Shown here: positions 8,970-17,533 of the stretch, piece by piece | How positions within the stretch are numbered: the first letter of the stretch is position 1 | Layout: every line of letters begins with the position of its first letter | Source of the DNA: Priestia filamentosa | Lineage (GTDB): Bacteria; Bacillota; Bacilli; Bacillales; Bacillaceae_H | Assembly: GCF_900177535.1 (NCBI RefSeq) | Contig: NZ_FXAJ01000002.1 | Coordinates: 496,001 to 560,000 of the forward strand | Direction: 5' to 3' | DNA length: 64,000 bases | Made by a program: the position numbers and the translations under genes | The notes under the pieces: model-generated | What the model was told of the DNA's origin: nothing | What the model saw: the letters and a program-made list of their open reading frames with translations, nothing else | Databases searched by the model: none

Positions 8970-10295
8970 CTAAATCGTGAAAAGGGATTTTCGTTTATCT
9001 AAGATACGAATTGCTTTTCCTTCAGATCTAGGAATACTTTTAGGAGCAAGCGCTTTGATATTCATGCTTACTAAACAATTGTTTTTCATGGAATGTTGAA
9101 CTTTTTTTACTACTGACTGAATATGTTCATGAGCCATATTTCCATTTACTCTTTGGTAAATTTCTTCATTAATTTCGACATGTAATTCTACTATATCTAA
9201 TGTACCATCACAGGCTAAGTGAACTTGGTAATGCGGAGCTAATTCTTGGATTTGAATTAAATAATGTTCAATTTCAGATGGGAATACATTAACTCCCCGT
9301 ATAATGAGCATATCATCGATACGACCTTTTACACGTGACATTCTTGTTGTGGTCCTACCACACCTACAAGTCTCTCTAGTAATAGACGCAATATCGCCTG
9401 TGCGGTAACGAATAACAGGGAAAGCCTCTTTTGTTAAGCTAGTGAATACTAGCTCACCTTCCTCACCGTCGGGTACTTGTTCAAGGGTGTCTGGATTGAT
9501 AACTTCTACGAAAAAGTGATCTTCAGCAATATGTAGGCCATTTTGAGCTTCATGACATTCTACAGCAACGCCAGGCCCCATCACTTCACTAAGACCATAG
9601 ATATCACAGGCTTTGAGATCGAATTTTTCCTCTAAGACCTTCCGCATTTCCTCAGACCATGGTTCTGCTCCAAAGATGCCAAATTTGATTGAACTTTCTC
9701 TAGGATTTAAGCCCCTTGTTTCCATTTCTTCAGCGATCTTTAAAATATAGGAAGGAGTCCCAGCGATTACAGTAGGTTTAAAGTCTTTAATAAGAGAAAT
9801 TTGACGGTCTGTATTTCCTCCAGAGATAGGGACTGTGGCCATTCCGAGTCTTTCTCCTCCATAATGAAGGCCTAATCCACCTGTAAATAACCCGTATCCA
9901 TACGCATTGTGAAATATCCCAGCTGGTTCTCCACCCGCAATAGCAATTGCTCTTGCAACAATATCAGACCAGTTTGAAATATCATTTTTCGTGTAACCTA
10001 CTACTGTAGGTTTCCCACTTGTACCAGAGGAGGCGTGGAGACGGACAAGTTCTTTCATATCAACAGCAAATAAATTAAAAGGGTAATTTTCACGTAAATC
10101 CGATTTTTTAGTAAACGGTAATTTGTTTATATCTTCTAACGTCTGTATATCTTCAGGTGAGATAGCAAGTTCCCTAAATTTCTCTTGATAGAAAGGTACT
10201 TTATCATAGACTTTTATTAGGGTCTCCTTCAAACGACTTAATTGTAGCGCTTTCATTTCTTTCCGAGAATACATTTCAACGTCATGAATAATCAC
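8970..10295 (-). CDS. paaK: Phenylacetate--CoA ligase
   Basis: A 441-residue adenylate-forming enzyme. HASSGTSGKPTVVGYT is the phosphate-binding loop, YGLSEVMGPGVAVEC the A5-type motif, and YRTGDIAS with the Cys-rich CRCGRTTTRM stretch is characteristic of PaaK. It converts phenylacetate, ATP and CoA to phenylacetyl-CoA, the first committed step. The start is GTG 10295 after AAAGGGG. It diverges from paaABCD across a 1.09-kb gap and heads a unit with the reductase and ferredoxin. A cre-like box lies 31-45 bp upstream. Confidence 0.95.
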   Translation of the reverse strand: MIIHDVEMYSRKEMKALQLSRLKETLIKVYDKVPFYQEKFRELAISPEDIQTLEDINKLPFTKKSDLRENYPFNLFAVDMKELVRLHASSGTSGKPTVVGYTKNDISNWSDIVARAIAIAGGEPAGIFHNAYGYGLFTGGLGLHYGGERLGMATVPISGGNTDRQISLIKDFKPTVIAGTPSYILKIAEEMETRGLNPRESSIKFGIFGAEPWSEEMRKVLEEKFDLKACDIYGLSEVMGPGVAVECHEAQNGLHIAEDHFFVEVINPDTLEQVPDGEEGELVFTSLTKEAFPVIRYRTGDIASITRETCRCGRTTTRMSRVKGRIDDMLIIRGVNVFPSEIEHYLIQIQELAPHYQVHLACDGTLDIVELHVEINEEIYQRVNGNMAHEHIQSVVKKVQHSMKNNCLVSMNIKALAPKSIPRSEGKAIRILDKRKSLFTI

Positions 10296-10325
10296 AAATT
10301 TTATCCCCTTTCGTAGCCCTTTTAA

Positions 10326-10340
10326 TTAAAACGCTTACAA
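10326..10340 (-). promoter_or_regulatory. cre-like site upstream of paaK
   Basis: Read on the minus strand the sequence is TTGTAAGCGTTTTAA, 14 of 15 matches to WTGNAANCGNWNNCW. The position close to the paaK start suggests CcpA repression. Confidence 0.55.
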
Positions 10341-11082
10341 AAAATATAACAATTTAAAAACTATAACTATAAAAAAGTTATATAACACATTCAAAAATTA
10401 TCATAAAATGAATGAATTGTAAATATTTTTTGATATTTCCACCTCTTTTTATTTGAAAAACATAAGAAGAAATGCTGAGTTCTAATTATAGACCATGTTT
10501 TTAGGGTTAGTTTTATTCCGCTTTAAAAAGAGGGGAATCATGAATCTTTTCATGTATGAAGTTTAATTTACAAAGATAAGAAGAAAAACTTCTTCTTATA
10601 GTAATCAAAAATTAAAATGACATAAAAAAGCGGGGATTATATATAACGAAATTATAATATTTTTATAGACTGATGTTATGTTTATTAGTTTTATTACTTT
10701 ACAATTTATTTAAAAAGTAATGATGCGTGAATGAATAGAAAAGGGGCGAAAGTTTACTATACAATCCCTACCGAAGGGGAATGGTGAACGGTATAAATAA
10801 AAAGAATAGTAGAATAAAGGGGATAACCATTAGGGGAAAAGAGCAAAAGAGCAAATGACATTAGTTACAAACGGGCATATGCAATCTGTCCTTTATGATT
10901 TGGTAAAGATTTAAATAGATACGAAACAATCTAAGAAAAGCATACGTCTGGATTGATAAACCTTTCTTTATCAAAAAGATTTAATAGGATTTAATCTATC
11001 ATTTTTAGAAGATGCTCATATTTTAAACATTAAAAAAATTAATCAAGAAATTTCAGAAAATATATACAAATGATAAAAAACG

Positions 11083-11109
11083 TGTTATATTATACCCAAC
11101 AATATAACA
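11083..11109. repeat. Inverted repeat TGTTATATT/AATATAACA
   Basis: Perfect 9-bp arms 11083-11091 and 11101-11109 with a 9-nt spacer. The half site AATATAACA recurs at 10343-10351 on the paaK side and TGTTATATTT at 11134-11143. Possible operator. Confidence 0.5.
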
Positions 11110-11177
11110 ATTAAATAAAAAATAATATTTTTTTGTTATATTTAAAGTTAATGTTTTATTCATATTCCATGGCATTG

Positions 11178-11215
11178 CAACTATTTATAAGTCTTCATAA
11201 GTGTATAAATAGTTG
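11178..11215. repeat. Perfect 12-bp inverted repeat upstream of paaA
   Basis: CAACTATTTATA (11178-11189) and TATAAATAGTTG (11204-11215) with a 14-nt spacer, about 170 bp before paaA. The absence of a T run argues against a terminator. It shares AACTATT/AATAGTT ends with an inverted repeat before paaX, so it is a candidate PaaX operator. Confidence 0.5.
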
Positions 11216-11384
11216 GTTAGTGCTATAAAGGGATGAATTGACACAGAAAAGGCAATAGGAGAGGGATAAAGAACAATCTTTATTTGTTTTTAAAGATATG
11301 TAGAAGCAATTGTGCATTACAACATAACCAAAAAATGAAACAACACTAAAAAATAGTTATAGTAGTTGTAGGGAGGGATAAAGA

Positions 11385-12335
11385 ATGAGTACAACTAAAA
11401 TTACAGAAGAAGAAAAACTTGAAAATTTTATACAACGCATTGAATCAGGCGAAAAAATTGAGGCAGAAGACTGGATGCCAGAAGAATATCGAGTAACATT
11501 GATTAAATTAATTTCCATGCATGGAATTAGCGAAATAATGGGAGCGCTTCCTGAAAAAGAATGGGTCCCTAAAGCTCCTTCTCTTCATCGTAAGCTGGGA
11601 ATTATGGCTAAAGTACAAGATGAAATGGGACATGGCCAATTATTATTACGTGTTGCAGAAGATCTATTAAAGCCTTACGGAAAGAATCGAGGGGACTTAA
11701 TGCAAGATCTCTTTAATGGAGATCTTAAGTTTCATAATGTATTTCATATGCCAGCTAAAACGTGGGGAGATGCTGGGTTAATTGGTTGGTTAGTAGATGG
11801 TGCAGCCATTATCACCCAAACAAATATGTTAGGTGCTTCATATGGTCCCTATGCACGTGCTCTTCAACGAATTTGTGCAGAAGAGGTCTTTCATGCTCAG
11901 CACGGAGAGGCTATTATTATGGCCCTAGCAGAAGGAACAGAAGTACAAAAAGCAATGATTCAAGAAGCATTAAACCGCTGGTGGGACTCTCTACTTATGT
12001 TCTTTGGTCCAGCGACAAGTAATACAACGGGTACTTCTAAACAAGACGTAACCGTAAAATATAAAATTCGCACAAAAACAAATGAAGAATTGAGACAGGA
12101 TTTTCTTACTAAATACATTCCTCGTATTTTATCACTAGGGTTAACGATTCCAGATCCATCGCTTCACTATGATGAAGAACAAAAAACATGGATTTATCAA
12201 CAACCGGATTGGAATGAATTTAAGAAAATCATTAAAAATCAAGGGCCTCGCTCTCAGGCGCGACTTAACCTTCGCCGAACTTCTTACGAAAGTAACGCAT
12301 GGGTACGTGAAGCACTAAGCGCAGCTATTAGCTAG
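11385..12335 (+). CDS. paaA: 1,2-phenylacetyl-CoA epoxidase subunit PaaA
   Basis: A 316-residue di-iron oxygenase subunit. Iron-ligand motifs are visible as DEMGH (79-83) and EEVFH (166-170), with further acidic residues in the helical core. PaaA is the catalytic subunit of the multicomponent monooxygenase that forms the 1,2-epoxide of phenylacetyl-CoA in the cytoplasm. The start ATG follows GGGAGGG. It is the first gene of the large plus-strand paa operon and is followed 18 bp later by paaB. Confidence 0.95.
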   Translation: MSTTKITEEEKLENFIQRIESGEKIEAEDWMPEEYRVTLIKLISMHGISEIMGALPEKEWVPKAPSLHRKLGIMAKVQDEMGHGQLLLRVAEDLLKPYGKNRGDLMQDLFNGDLKFHNVFHMPAKTWGDAGLIGWLVDGAAIITQTNMLGASYGPYARALQRICAEEVFHAQHGEAIIMALAEGTEVQKAMIQEALNRWWDSLLMFFGPATSNTTGTSKQDVTVKYKIRTKTNEELRQDFLTKYIPRILSLGLTIPDPSLHYDEEQKTWIYQQPDWNEFKKIIKNQGPRSQARLNLRRTSYESNAWVREALSAAIS

Positions 12336-12352
12336 GAAAGGAGTATAGACAG

Positions 12353-12703
12353 ATGGAAACTAATAAAAAAACATTCTACCAAGAGTATGAGGTTTTTAGT
12401 AAACGTACACCTAATTCTTCATTTCAACACCAATTCAGTCTACTTGCACCAAACGCTGACATGGCTTTAGTAATGGCTCAAGAGAACTTTATGCGTCGTG
12501 AACCAGTTACTGATATTTGGGTAGTTAATCGTACTGATATTCGCGGGATAAATCCCGAAGAAAAACAGATTCTCGCACGCTTAGACAACAAACAATATCG
12601 GACAACAAAAGGGTATGGTTATTTAAAGAAAAAATGGCGTCATTATGAACAACAAATGCTGGATGAAAAAGAAATTTTGTCATGGGGAGGAACGAAAAAA
12701 TGA
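12353..12703 (+). CDS. paaB: 1,2-phenylacetyl-CoA epoxidase subunit PaaB
   Basis: A 116-residue protein with the PaaB pattern: YEVFSKRTPNSSFQHQFSLL, then APNADMALVMAQENFMRREPV and DIWVVNR. PaaB bridges PaaA/PaaC heterodimers in the epoxidase. It is preceded by AAAGGAG and overlaps paaC by 4 bp, consistent with translational coupling. Confidence 0.93.
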   Translation: METNKKTFYQEYEVFSKRTPNSSFQHQFSLLAPNADMALVMAQENFMRREPVTDIWVVNRTDIRGINPEEKQILARLDNKQYRTTKGYGYLKKKWRHYEQQMLDEKEILSWGGTKK

Positions 12704-13512
12704 GCGCAACAGCCAACCTTACGAATCCAGCTTACACAAAAGCTCTGACAGAATTACTATTTCAGCTTGCAGATGATGATTTTCTCTTCTCTTATCGCGG
12801 TTCCGAGTGGCTAGGATTAGCTCCGCATATAGAAGAAGATGTGGCCTCTTCCTCCATTAGTCAAGATAGTATGGGGCATGCTGTTTTGTATTATCGCCTC
12901 TTAGAAGAACTGGGGCATGGAAGCGCAGATGAATTAGCTCATGCGAGAGCATCCTCTGAACGAAAAAATAGTATTCTAGTTGAACGAGTCAATGGGCCTG
13001 GTCATTATATGGAAGATCCTCAGTATGATTGGGCTTATGCAGTAGTGAGGAATTACTTCTATACCCTAGCAAAAAAGGTGAAAATTGATTCCTTAAAACA
13101 AAGTAGTTATTCGTCTCTTGCCGATATTGCTGTGAAAATTAATATGGAATTGTACTATCATCTTCTTCACTGGAAAACATGGTTTGTCCAATTATTAAGC
13201 ACAACAGATGAAGCAAAAAAACGAATGAATGAGGCTATTAGAAAAGTAATGAAAGACTTTGACGATGTGTTCTCCTTTGGAGCTTATAGGGAATCTATCC
13301 CACAGTTTAACTTGATTGAAGAAGAAAATGTATTAAAAGAAAGATGGGTAGCAGCTCTTAGTCCTGTATTAGAATCAGTTGCAGCAGAGCTTCCTAGAGA
13401 GATAGAGGTTCACAATAAGAACGGACGAAACGGTGAGCATACAGATGAGTTAGACGAAGCCCTGCTAACATTAGGGGAAGTATACCGCATAGATCCAGCA
13501 GTCCCTTGGTAA
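12700..13512 (+). CDS. paaC: 1,2-phenylacetyl-CoA epoxidase subunit PaaC
   Basis: A 270-residue helical protein of the PaaC type, with SQDSMGHAVLYYRLLEEL and INMELYYHLLHWKTWF. PaaC is the structural partner of PaaA and carries a degenerate di-iron fold. The start is ATG 12700, overlapping the paaB stop and preceded by GGGGAGG; the upstream in-frame GTG-like extension lies within paaB and is not favoured. Confidence 0.93.
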   Translation: MSATANLTNPAYTKALTELLFQLADDDFLFSYRGSEWLGLAPHIEEDVASSSISQDSMGHAVLYYRLLEELGHGSADELAHARASSERKNSILVERVNGPGHYMEDPQYDWAYAVVRNYFYTLAKKVKIDSLKQSSYSSLADIAVKINMELYYHLLHWKTWFVQLLSTTDEAKKRMNEAIRKVMKDFDDVFSFGAYRESIPQFNLIEEENVLKERWVAALSPVLESVAAELPREIEVHNKNGRNGEHTDELDEALLTLGEVYRIDPAVPW

Positions 13513-13536
13513 GCACATAGAGAAAGAGGTGGAAAA

Positions 13537-14034
13537 ATGGTTGCATCCTTACGAGTTACAACTCAAGATGTGCTGGATACATTGGAAGAAGTGAAAGATC
13601 CGGAAATCGATACAGTAAGTATTATCGATTTAGGAATGGTAGAAGAAATTATAGTCCAGGAAGATAGCATTTATATTCAGGTTCTTCCTACTTTTTCAGG
13701 CTGTCCAGCTCTTGAAATTATTAAAGGTAACATTGTACGGGCGGTGAAAGCTGCACACTCCGTTGAATATGTACAGGTGAAATTTATTACATCTCCTCCT
13801 TGGACATCTGATCGTATTACCGAAAAAGGACGTCAAGGGTTAAAAGCATTTGGGATATCTCCTCCTAGCCATATGAAAGAAGATGGATCGTGGCATATTG
13901 ATTGTCCATATTGTGGTTCAACGTATGTAACAATGGAGAATATTTTTGGCCCTACCGCCTGTCGAAGTATTTTATATTGTAAGAGCTGTAAAAATCCATT
14001 TGAGGCAATGAAACCAATGTCAACCTTATTATAA
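13537..14034 (+). CDS. paaD: Phenylacetate-degradation protein PaaD (DUF59 domain plus zinc ribbon)
   Basis: A 165-residue protein. The N-terminal part is a DUF59/MIP18-like domain with VKDPEIDTVSIIDLGMVEEI-type residues; the C-terminus has four cysteines in CPYCGS and CKSC pairs, the zinc-ribbon end typical of PaaD. PaaD is thought to help assemble or maintain the iron-sulfur or di-iron cofactors of the epoxidase system. GAAAGAGGTGG precedes the ATG. It is followed by the EthD-like gene rather than paaE. Confidence 0.9.
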   Translation: MVASLRVTTQDVLDTLEEVKDPEIDTVSIIDLGMVEEIIVQEDSIYIQVLPTFSGCPALEIIKGNIVRAVKAAHSVEYVQVKFITSPPWTSDRITEKGRQGLKAFGISPPSHMKEDGSWHIDCPYCGSTYVTMENIFGPTACRSILYCKSCKNPFEAMKPMSTLL

Positions 14035-14054
14035 ACAAAAAGGAGAGGAATAAA

Positions 14055-14360
14055 ATGGTGAAATTAATCGCGTTATATAAGCATCCTGAAAACAAAGAGG
14101 AGTTTGATGAGCATTACTTTAATGTACACGGACCAATTACAGAAAAAATCCCAGGTCTTCGCAAGATGGAAGTAACAAAAATCGTAGGTTCTCCTATGGG
14201 TGGAGAAGGTAAATATTATTTATTATGTGAAATGTACTATGATGATCATGAAGCTCTAAAACAAGGATTAAAATCGGCTGAAGGCAAAGCTTCTGGAAAA
14301 GATTTGATGGGATTTGCAGCAGAGCTTGTTACCTTAATGATCGGTGAGGAAGTAAAGTGA
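14055..14360 (+). CDS. EthD-domain protein in the paa operon
   Basis: A 101-residue ferredoxin-fold protein of the EthD/dimeric alpha-beta barrel type: VKLIALYKHPENKEEFDEHY, then VHGPITEKIPGLRKMEV and a C-terminal ELVTLMIGEE. EthD family members accompany some cytochrome P450 and oxygenase clusters, but their biochemical role is poorly known. Here it lies 21 bp after paaD and overlaps the next gene by 4 bp, the place where paaE stands in proteobacterial operons. Possibly an epoxidase accessory or an isomerase-like enzyme; not resolved. Confidence 0.85.
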   Translation: MVKLIALYKHPENKEEFDEHYFNVHGPITEKIPGLRKMEVTKIVGSPMGGEGKYYLLCEMYYDDHEALKQGLKSAEGKASGKDLMGFAAELVTLMIGEEVK

Positions 14361-15133
14361 GCACTTTCGAATTTATTGAAACCTCGATTAGAGATCAAGT
14401 AGGAATCATTGAGCTTAATCGTCCTAAACAGTACAACGCATTGAATCGTACAATGGTAAGAGAAATCGTTGAATCTATGGAAATGCTTGATCGGAATAAT
14501 GAAGTAGTCACAATACTACTAACAGGAAAAGGGCGCGCTTTTTCAGCTGGCGCTGATATTGAAGAAATGGCTAATGACGGGCCTATTCATTTAGAGCTGT
14601 TAAATCAATTTGCTGATTGGGATCGTCTTTCATTGATAAAAAAACCGATTATTGGAGCTGTACAAGGATTTGTTTTTGGCGGAGGATTTGAGTTAGCGCT
14701 TTGCTGTGATCTGTTAATGGCAGCAAGCGGTACTGAATTTTCATTTCCGGAAGTAAATATTGGTGTGATGCCAGGAGCAGGGGGAACACAACGTCTTACA
14801 AAGGTTGTGGGAAGAGCAAAAGCGTTGGAATGGCTTTGGACAGGGGACAGAATTCCTGTAGAAGAGGCTTTAAAGTATGGCTTGGTTAACAAAATTGTAG
14901 CTCATGAGCTATTAATGGAAGAAACATTCAAATTCGCTAAAAAGTTATCTAAACAACCTCCTTTATCACTGCGTCTCATTAAGGACTCAGTCAACAAAGC
15001 AGTAGATTATCCCTTATATGAAGGGATGCAATATGAGAGGAAGAACTTCTATCTATTGTTTTCTTCAGAAGATCAAAAAGAAGGAATGAAAGCGTTTACT
15101 GAGAAAAGAAAGCCAGAATTTAAAGGAAAATAA
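14357..15133 (+). CDS. Enoyl-CoA hydratase/isomerase (PaaF-like)
   Basis: A 258-residue crotonase. The CoA-binding/oxyanion blocks are AFSAGADIEEM (around 62-72) and FGGGFELALCCD (around 107-118), with a glutamate in FPEVNIGVMPGAGG that matches the second acid of active hydratases. Start GTG 14357 overlaps the EthD gene stop by 4 bp. It probably hydrates 2,3-dehydroadipyl-CoA or takes part in isomerisation of the ring-opened intermediate. PaaF-like by position and residues, but specificities within this family cannot be read reliably. Confidence 0.85.
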   Translation: MSTFEFIETSIRDQVGIIELNRPKQYNALNRTMVREIVESMEMLDRNNEVVTILLTGKGRAFSAGADIEEMANDGPIHLELLNQFADWDRLSLIKKPIIGAVQGFVFGGGFELALCCDLLMAASGTEFSFPEVNIGVMPGAGGTQRLTKVVGRAKALEWLWTGDRIPVEEALKYGLVNKIVAHELLMEETFKFAKKLSKQPPLSLRLIKDSVNKAVDYPLYEGMQYERKNFYLLFSSEDQKEGMKAFTEKRKPEFKGK

Positions 15134-15147
15134 GGAGATTAGAAAGT

Positions 15148-15921
15148 ATGTTTGAAACCATTCAATATAATGTCCGAGATGGAGTAGCTTGGTTGACTCT
15201 AAATAGGCCTGAAAAACTCAATGCATTCATTGCTCAAATGAATTATGAGATTAAATCAGCTATCAAAGATGCTTCCTTAGATGAAAATGTCCGTTGCATT
15301 GTTATTACTGGTGAAGGACGTGCCTTTTGTTCTGGCCAAGATTTAGCAGAAGTTGATGAGCACATGGATCACGGCCAGGTTTTACGGCAGCATTACGCCC
15401 CAATGATAAAGCAAATTATGATGTGTGAAAAGCCTATTATAGCTGCAGTAAATGGTATTGCAGCAGGAGCCGGATTTAGTTTGGCTCTTGCATGTGACTT
15501 TAGATTAGTATCAGAAAAAGCAAGTTTTGTGAATGCATTTATTCACGTTGGACTCATTCCAGATTCGGGGAACTTGTACTTTCTTTCAAAGTTAATTGGT
15601 CAGGCGAAAGCTGCAGAATTAGCTATTTTAGGAGAAAAGATTTCAGCTATTGAAGCTGAACGTCTAGGATTAGCAACAAAGGTCATCACATTAGATACAT
15701 GGGAAAAAGAAGTGAAAGAATTTTCTGTACATTTAGCTGCTATGCCAACAAAGGCAATTGGTTTAATTAAACGATATTTAAAATTAGCGAATGACCTACC
15801 TCTTAATGAATATTTAGAAAAAGAAGCTGAAGGTCAACGAATAGCTGGAACAACAGAAGATCATCGACTCGGTGTTCAAGCATTTTTAGAAAAACAAAAA
15901 CCTGTTTTTATCGGAAATTAA
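15148..15921 (+). CDS. paaG: Ring-1,2-epoxyphenylacetyl-CoA isomerase (PaaG-like crotonase)
   Basis: A 257-residue crotonase resembling PaaG: AFCSGQDLAEVD for the first oxyanion loop and AAGAGFSLALACD for the second. In place of the catalytic glutamate loop of hydratases it has FIHVGLIPDSGN, with Asp in the PDSG motif used by PaaG-type isomerases. PaaG converts the epoxide to oxepin-CoA and later isomerises 2,3-dehydroadipyl-CoA precursors. An AAGGAG site lies 15 bp after the previous gene. Confidence 0.85.
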   Translation: MFETIQYNVRDGVAWLTLNRPEKLNAFIAQMNYEIKSAIKDASLDENVRCIVITGEGRAFCSGQDLAEVDEHMDHGQVLRQHYAPMIKQIMMCEKPIIAAVNGIAAGAGFSLALACDFRLVSEKASFVNAFIHVGLIPDSGNLYFLSKLIGQAKAAELAILGEKISAIEAERLGLATKVITLDTWEKEVKEFSVHLAAMPTKAIGLIKRYLKLANDLPLNEYLEKEAEGQRIAGTTEDHRLGVQAFLEKQKPVFIGN

Positions 15922-15935
15922 AAGGAGTGGATTAT

Positions 15936-17453
15936 ATGTCAACAGTTCAAGAAACAAAAGTAGAAAAATCGGAAATGAAGCGAAAATTTTATCATCTTAT
16001 CATCAATGGAGAAAAACTAGAAAGTAGCAATGGTGCAACATTTAAAACGTATAATCCTGCAACAGGTGAAGTCATCGCTGAAGTCGCAAAAGCCTCTAAG
16101 GAAGATACAGAAAAGGCCATTCAGGCAGCTCGTCAGGCATTTGATTATGGTAAATGGAAGAAGTATCCCGTTAATAAACGCTCGCGTACTATAAATAAAA
16201 TTGCCTCCATTATGCGTGCTAGATTCAATGAATTAGTAGAATTAGAGATTTTGGATACAGGAAAATCTCTTCATGCAGCACAAGGCCAAGTCATGCAGGC
16301 AATTGAAGATTTTGAATTTTATGCTTCAGCTATTGTTGGTCATCGTGGTGCCGTTAATAGCGTCCCAGGGCAATTTCAAAATTATACAGAAAAAGAACCT
16401 GTCGGGGTTTGCGCTCAAATTATTCCTTGGAACTATCCATTAATGATGGCAGCATGGAAAATTGCTCCTGCTCTAGCTGTAGGATGTTCTGTGATTGTTA
16501 AACCAGCTTCTCTAACACCATTAACGGCCATCATTCTAGGAGAAATTTGTCTTGAAGCTGGTGTACCAGAAGGCGTAGTAAATGTTATTCCAGGTTCTGG
16601 ATCAGAAGTTGGGAATTATTTAGTTGAACATAAACAAGTAGACAAAGTTGCCTTTACTGGTTCAACTCCGATCGGAAAAAATATTATGGAAAGAGCGTCA
16701 CAAACGTTAAAACGCGTAACGTTAGAGCTAGGAGGGAAATCTCCAAACATCGTGTTTGATGATGCAGATTTAGATGCAGCCGTTGATGGATCATTGTTTG
16801 GAATCTTCTATAATACAGGACAATCATGTGAAGCTCGTTCTCGTTTATATGTACATGAAAGTATGTATGATGAGTTTGTTCGTAAGTTTGTTGAAAAAAC
16901 AAAAAAATTAACATTAGGGGATCCATTTGACAAAGGTACACACATTGGAGCGGTCATTGATCAAAATCAACTAGATGTCATTGATGGCTATGTAAAATCC
17001 GCAGTACAGGATGGGGCAGATATTTTAACTGGCGGTAAGGTTGCCAAAGTAAAAGGATTTGAAAATGGCTTTTGGTATGAACCTACTGTTATCGCAAATG
17101 TTAATCATCAAATGAAAGTAGTAAATGAAGAAATCTTCGGTCCTGTTGTTGTGATTATGAAATTCACAGATGAAAAAGAGGCGATTAAACTCGCAAATGA
17201 CACAGAATTTGGCTTAGGTTCAGCTCTTTGGACAAAAGATGGAGCACGTGCTACACGTGTAGCAAACCAAATTCAAGCTGGTATTGTAATGGTCAATTGT
17301 CCATTCTCTGCATTCCCAGGCACTCCATTTGGTGGATATAAACAGTCAGGCTTTGGCCGTGAATTATGCATTGAAACGCTTGATTTATATACAGAAACAA
17401 AAAGTATTATTTCTTACTATGGAAGCCGTCCTTTAAATCCATTTGGCTTGTAA
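15936..17453 (+). CDS. Aldehyde dehydrogenase, probable PaaZ-type semialdehyde dehydrogenase
   Basis: A 505-residue NAD(P)-dependent aldehyde dehydrogenase with IIPWNYPLMMAAWK, the glutamate in LELGGKSPN and the catalytic Cys in NTGQSCEARS. Start ATG 15936 is preferred over GTG 15927, which lies inside the AAAGGAGTGG site. Proteobacterial PaaZ is a fusion of an aldehyde dehydrogenase with a MaoC-type hydratase (about 680 residues). This protein has only the dehydrogenase part. It probably oxidises the 3-oxo-5,6-dehydrosuberyl-CoA semialdehyde, with ring hydrolysis left to another enzyme such as one of the crotonases (inference). Confidence 0.85.
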   Translation: MSTVQETKVEKSEMKRKFYHLIINGEKLESSNGATFKTYNPATGEVIAEVAKASKEDTEKAIQAARQAFDYGKWKKYPVNKRSRTINKIASIMRARFNELVELEILDTGKSLHAAQGQVMQAIEDFEFYASAIVGHRGAVNSVPGQFQNYTEKEPVGVCAQIIPWNYPLMMAAWKIAPALAVGCSVIVKPASLTPLTAIILGEICLEAGVPEGVVNVIPGSGSEVGNYLVEHKQVDKVAFTGSTPIGKNIMERASQTLKRVTLELGGKSPNIVFDDADLDAAVDGSLFGIFYNTGQSCEARSRLYVHESMYDEFVRKFVEKTKKLTLGDPFDKGTHIGAVIDQNQLDVIDGYVKSAVQDGADILTGGKVAKVKGFENGFWYEPTVIANVNHQMKVVNEEIFGPVVVIMKFTDEKEAIKLANDTEFGLGSALWTKDGARATRVANQIQAGIVMVNCPFSAFPGTPFGGYKQSGFGRELCIETLDLYTETKSIISYYGSRPLNPFGL

Positions 17454-17464
17454 GCCTAGAATAC

Positions 17465-17505
17465 GTATGGATAAAGCTCTATAAGAGTTTTATCCGTACT
17501 CTTTT
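17465..17505 (+). terminator. Hairpin after the aldehyde dehydrogenase gene
   Basis: A 15-bp stem with two G-U pairs (17465-17479 with 17485-17499) followed by TCTTTT. It may reduce but not stop transcription into the next paa genes. Confidence 0.65.
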
Positions 17506-17533
17506 AAGTAAAACATAAGGGGGGAACGGAACA

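Larger units (their letters stand above)
10296..11384. other. 1.09-kb divergent regulatory gap between paaK and paaA
   Basis: Very AT-rich, with no credible gene; only short open stretches such as a 19-codon frame starting at 10856. It contains several symmetric elements that may bind PaaX or another regulator. The 11-mer ATAGTTATAGT lies upstream of both genes in gene-relative orientation (10360-10370 for paaK, 11353-11363 for paaA). There is a GTTATATAAC palindrome at 10377-10386. AATATAACA occurs at 10343-10351 and again at 11101-11109. Confidence 0.6.

Noticed and set aside
10856-10915. 19-codon frame in the paaK-paaA gap
   Set aside because: Too short, no family, no ribosome site; treated as non-coding.
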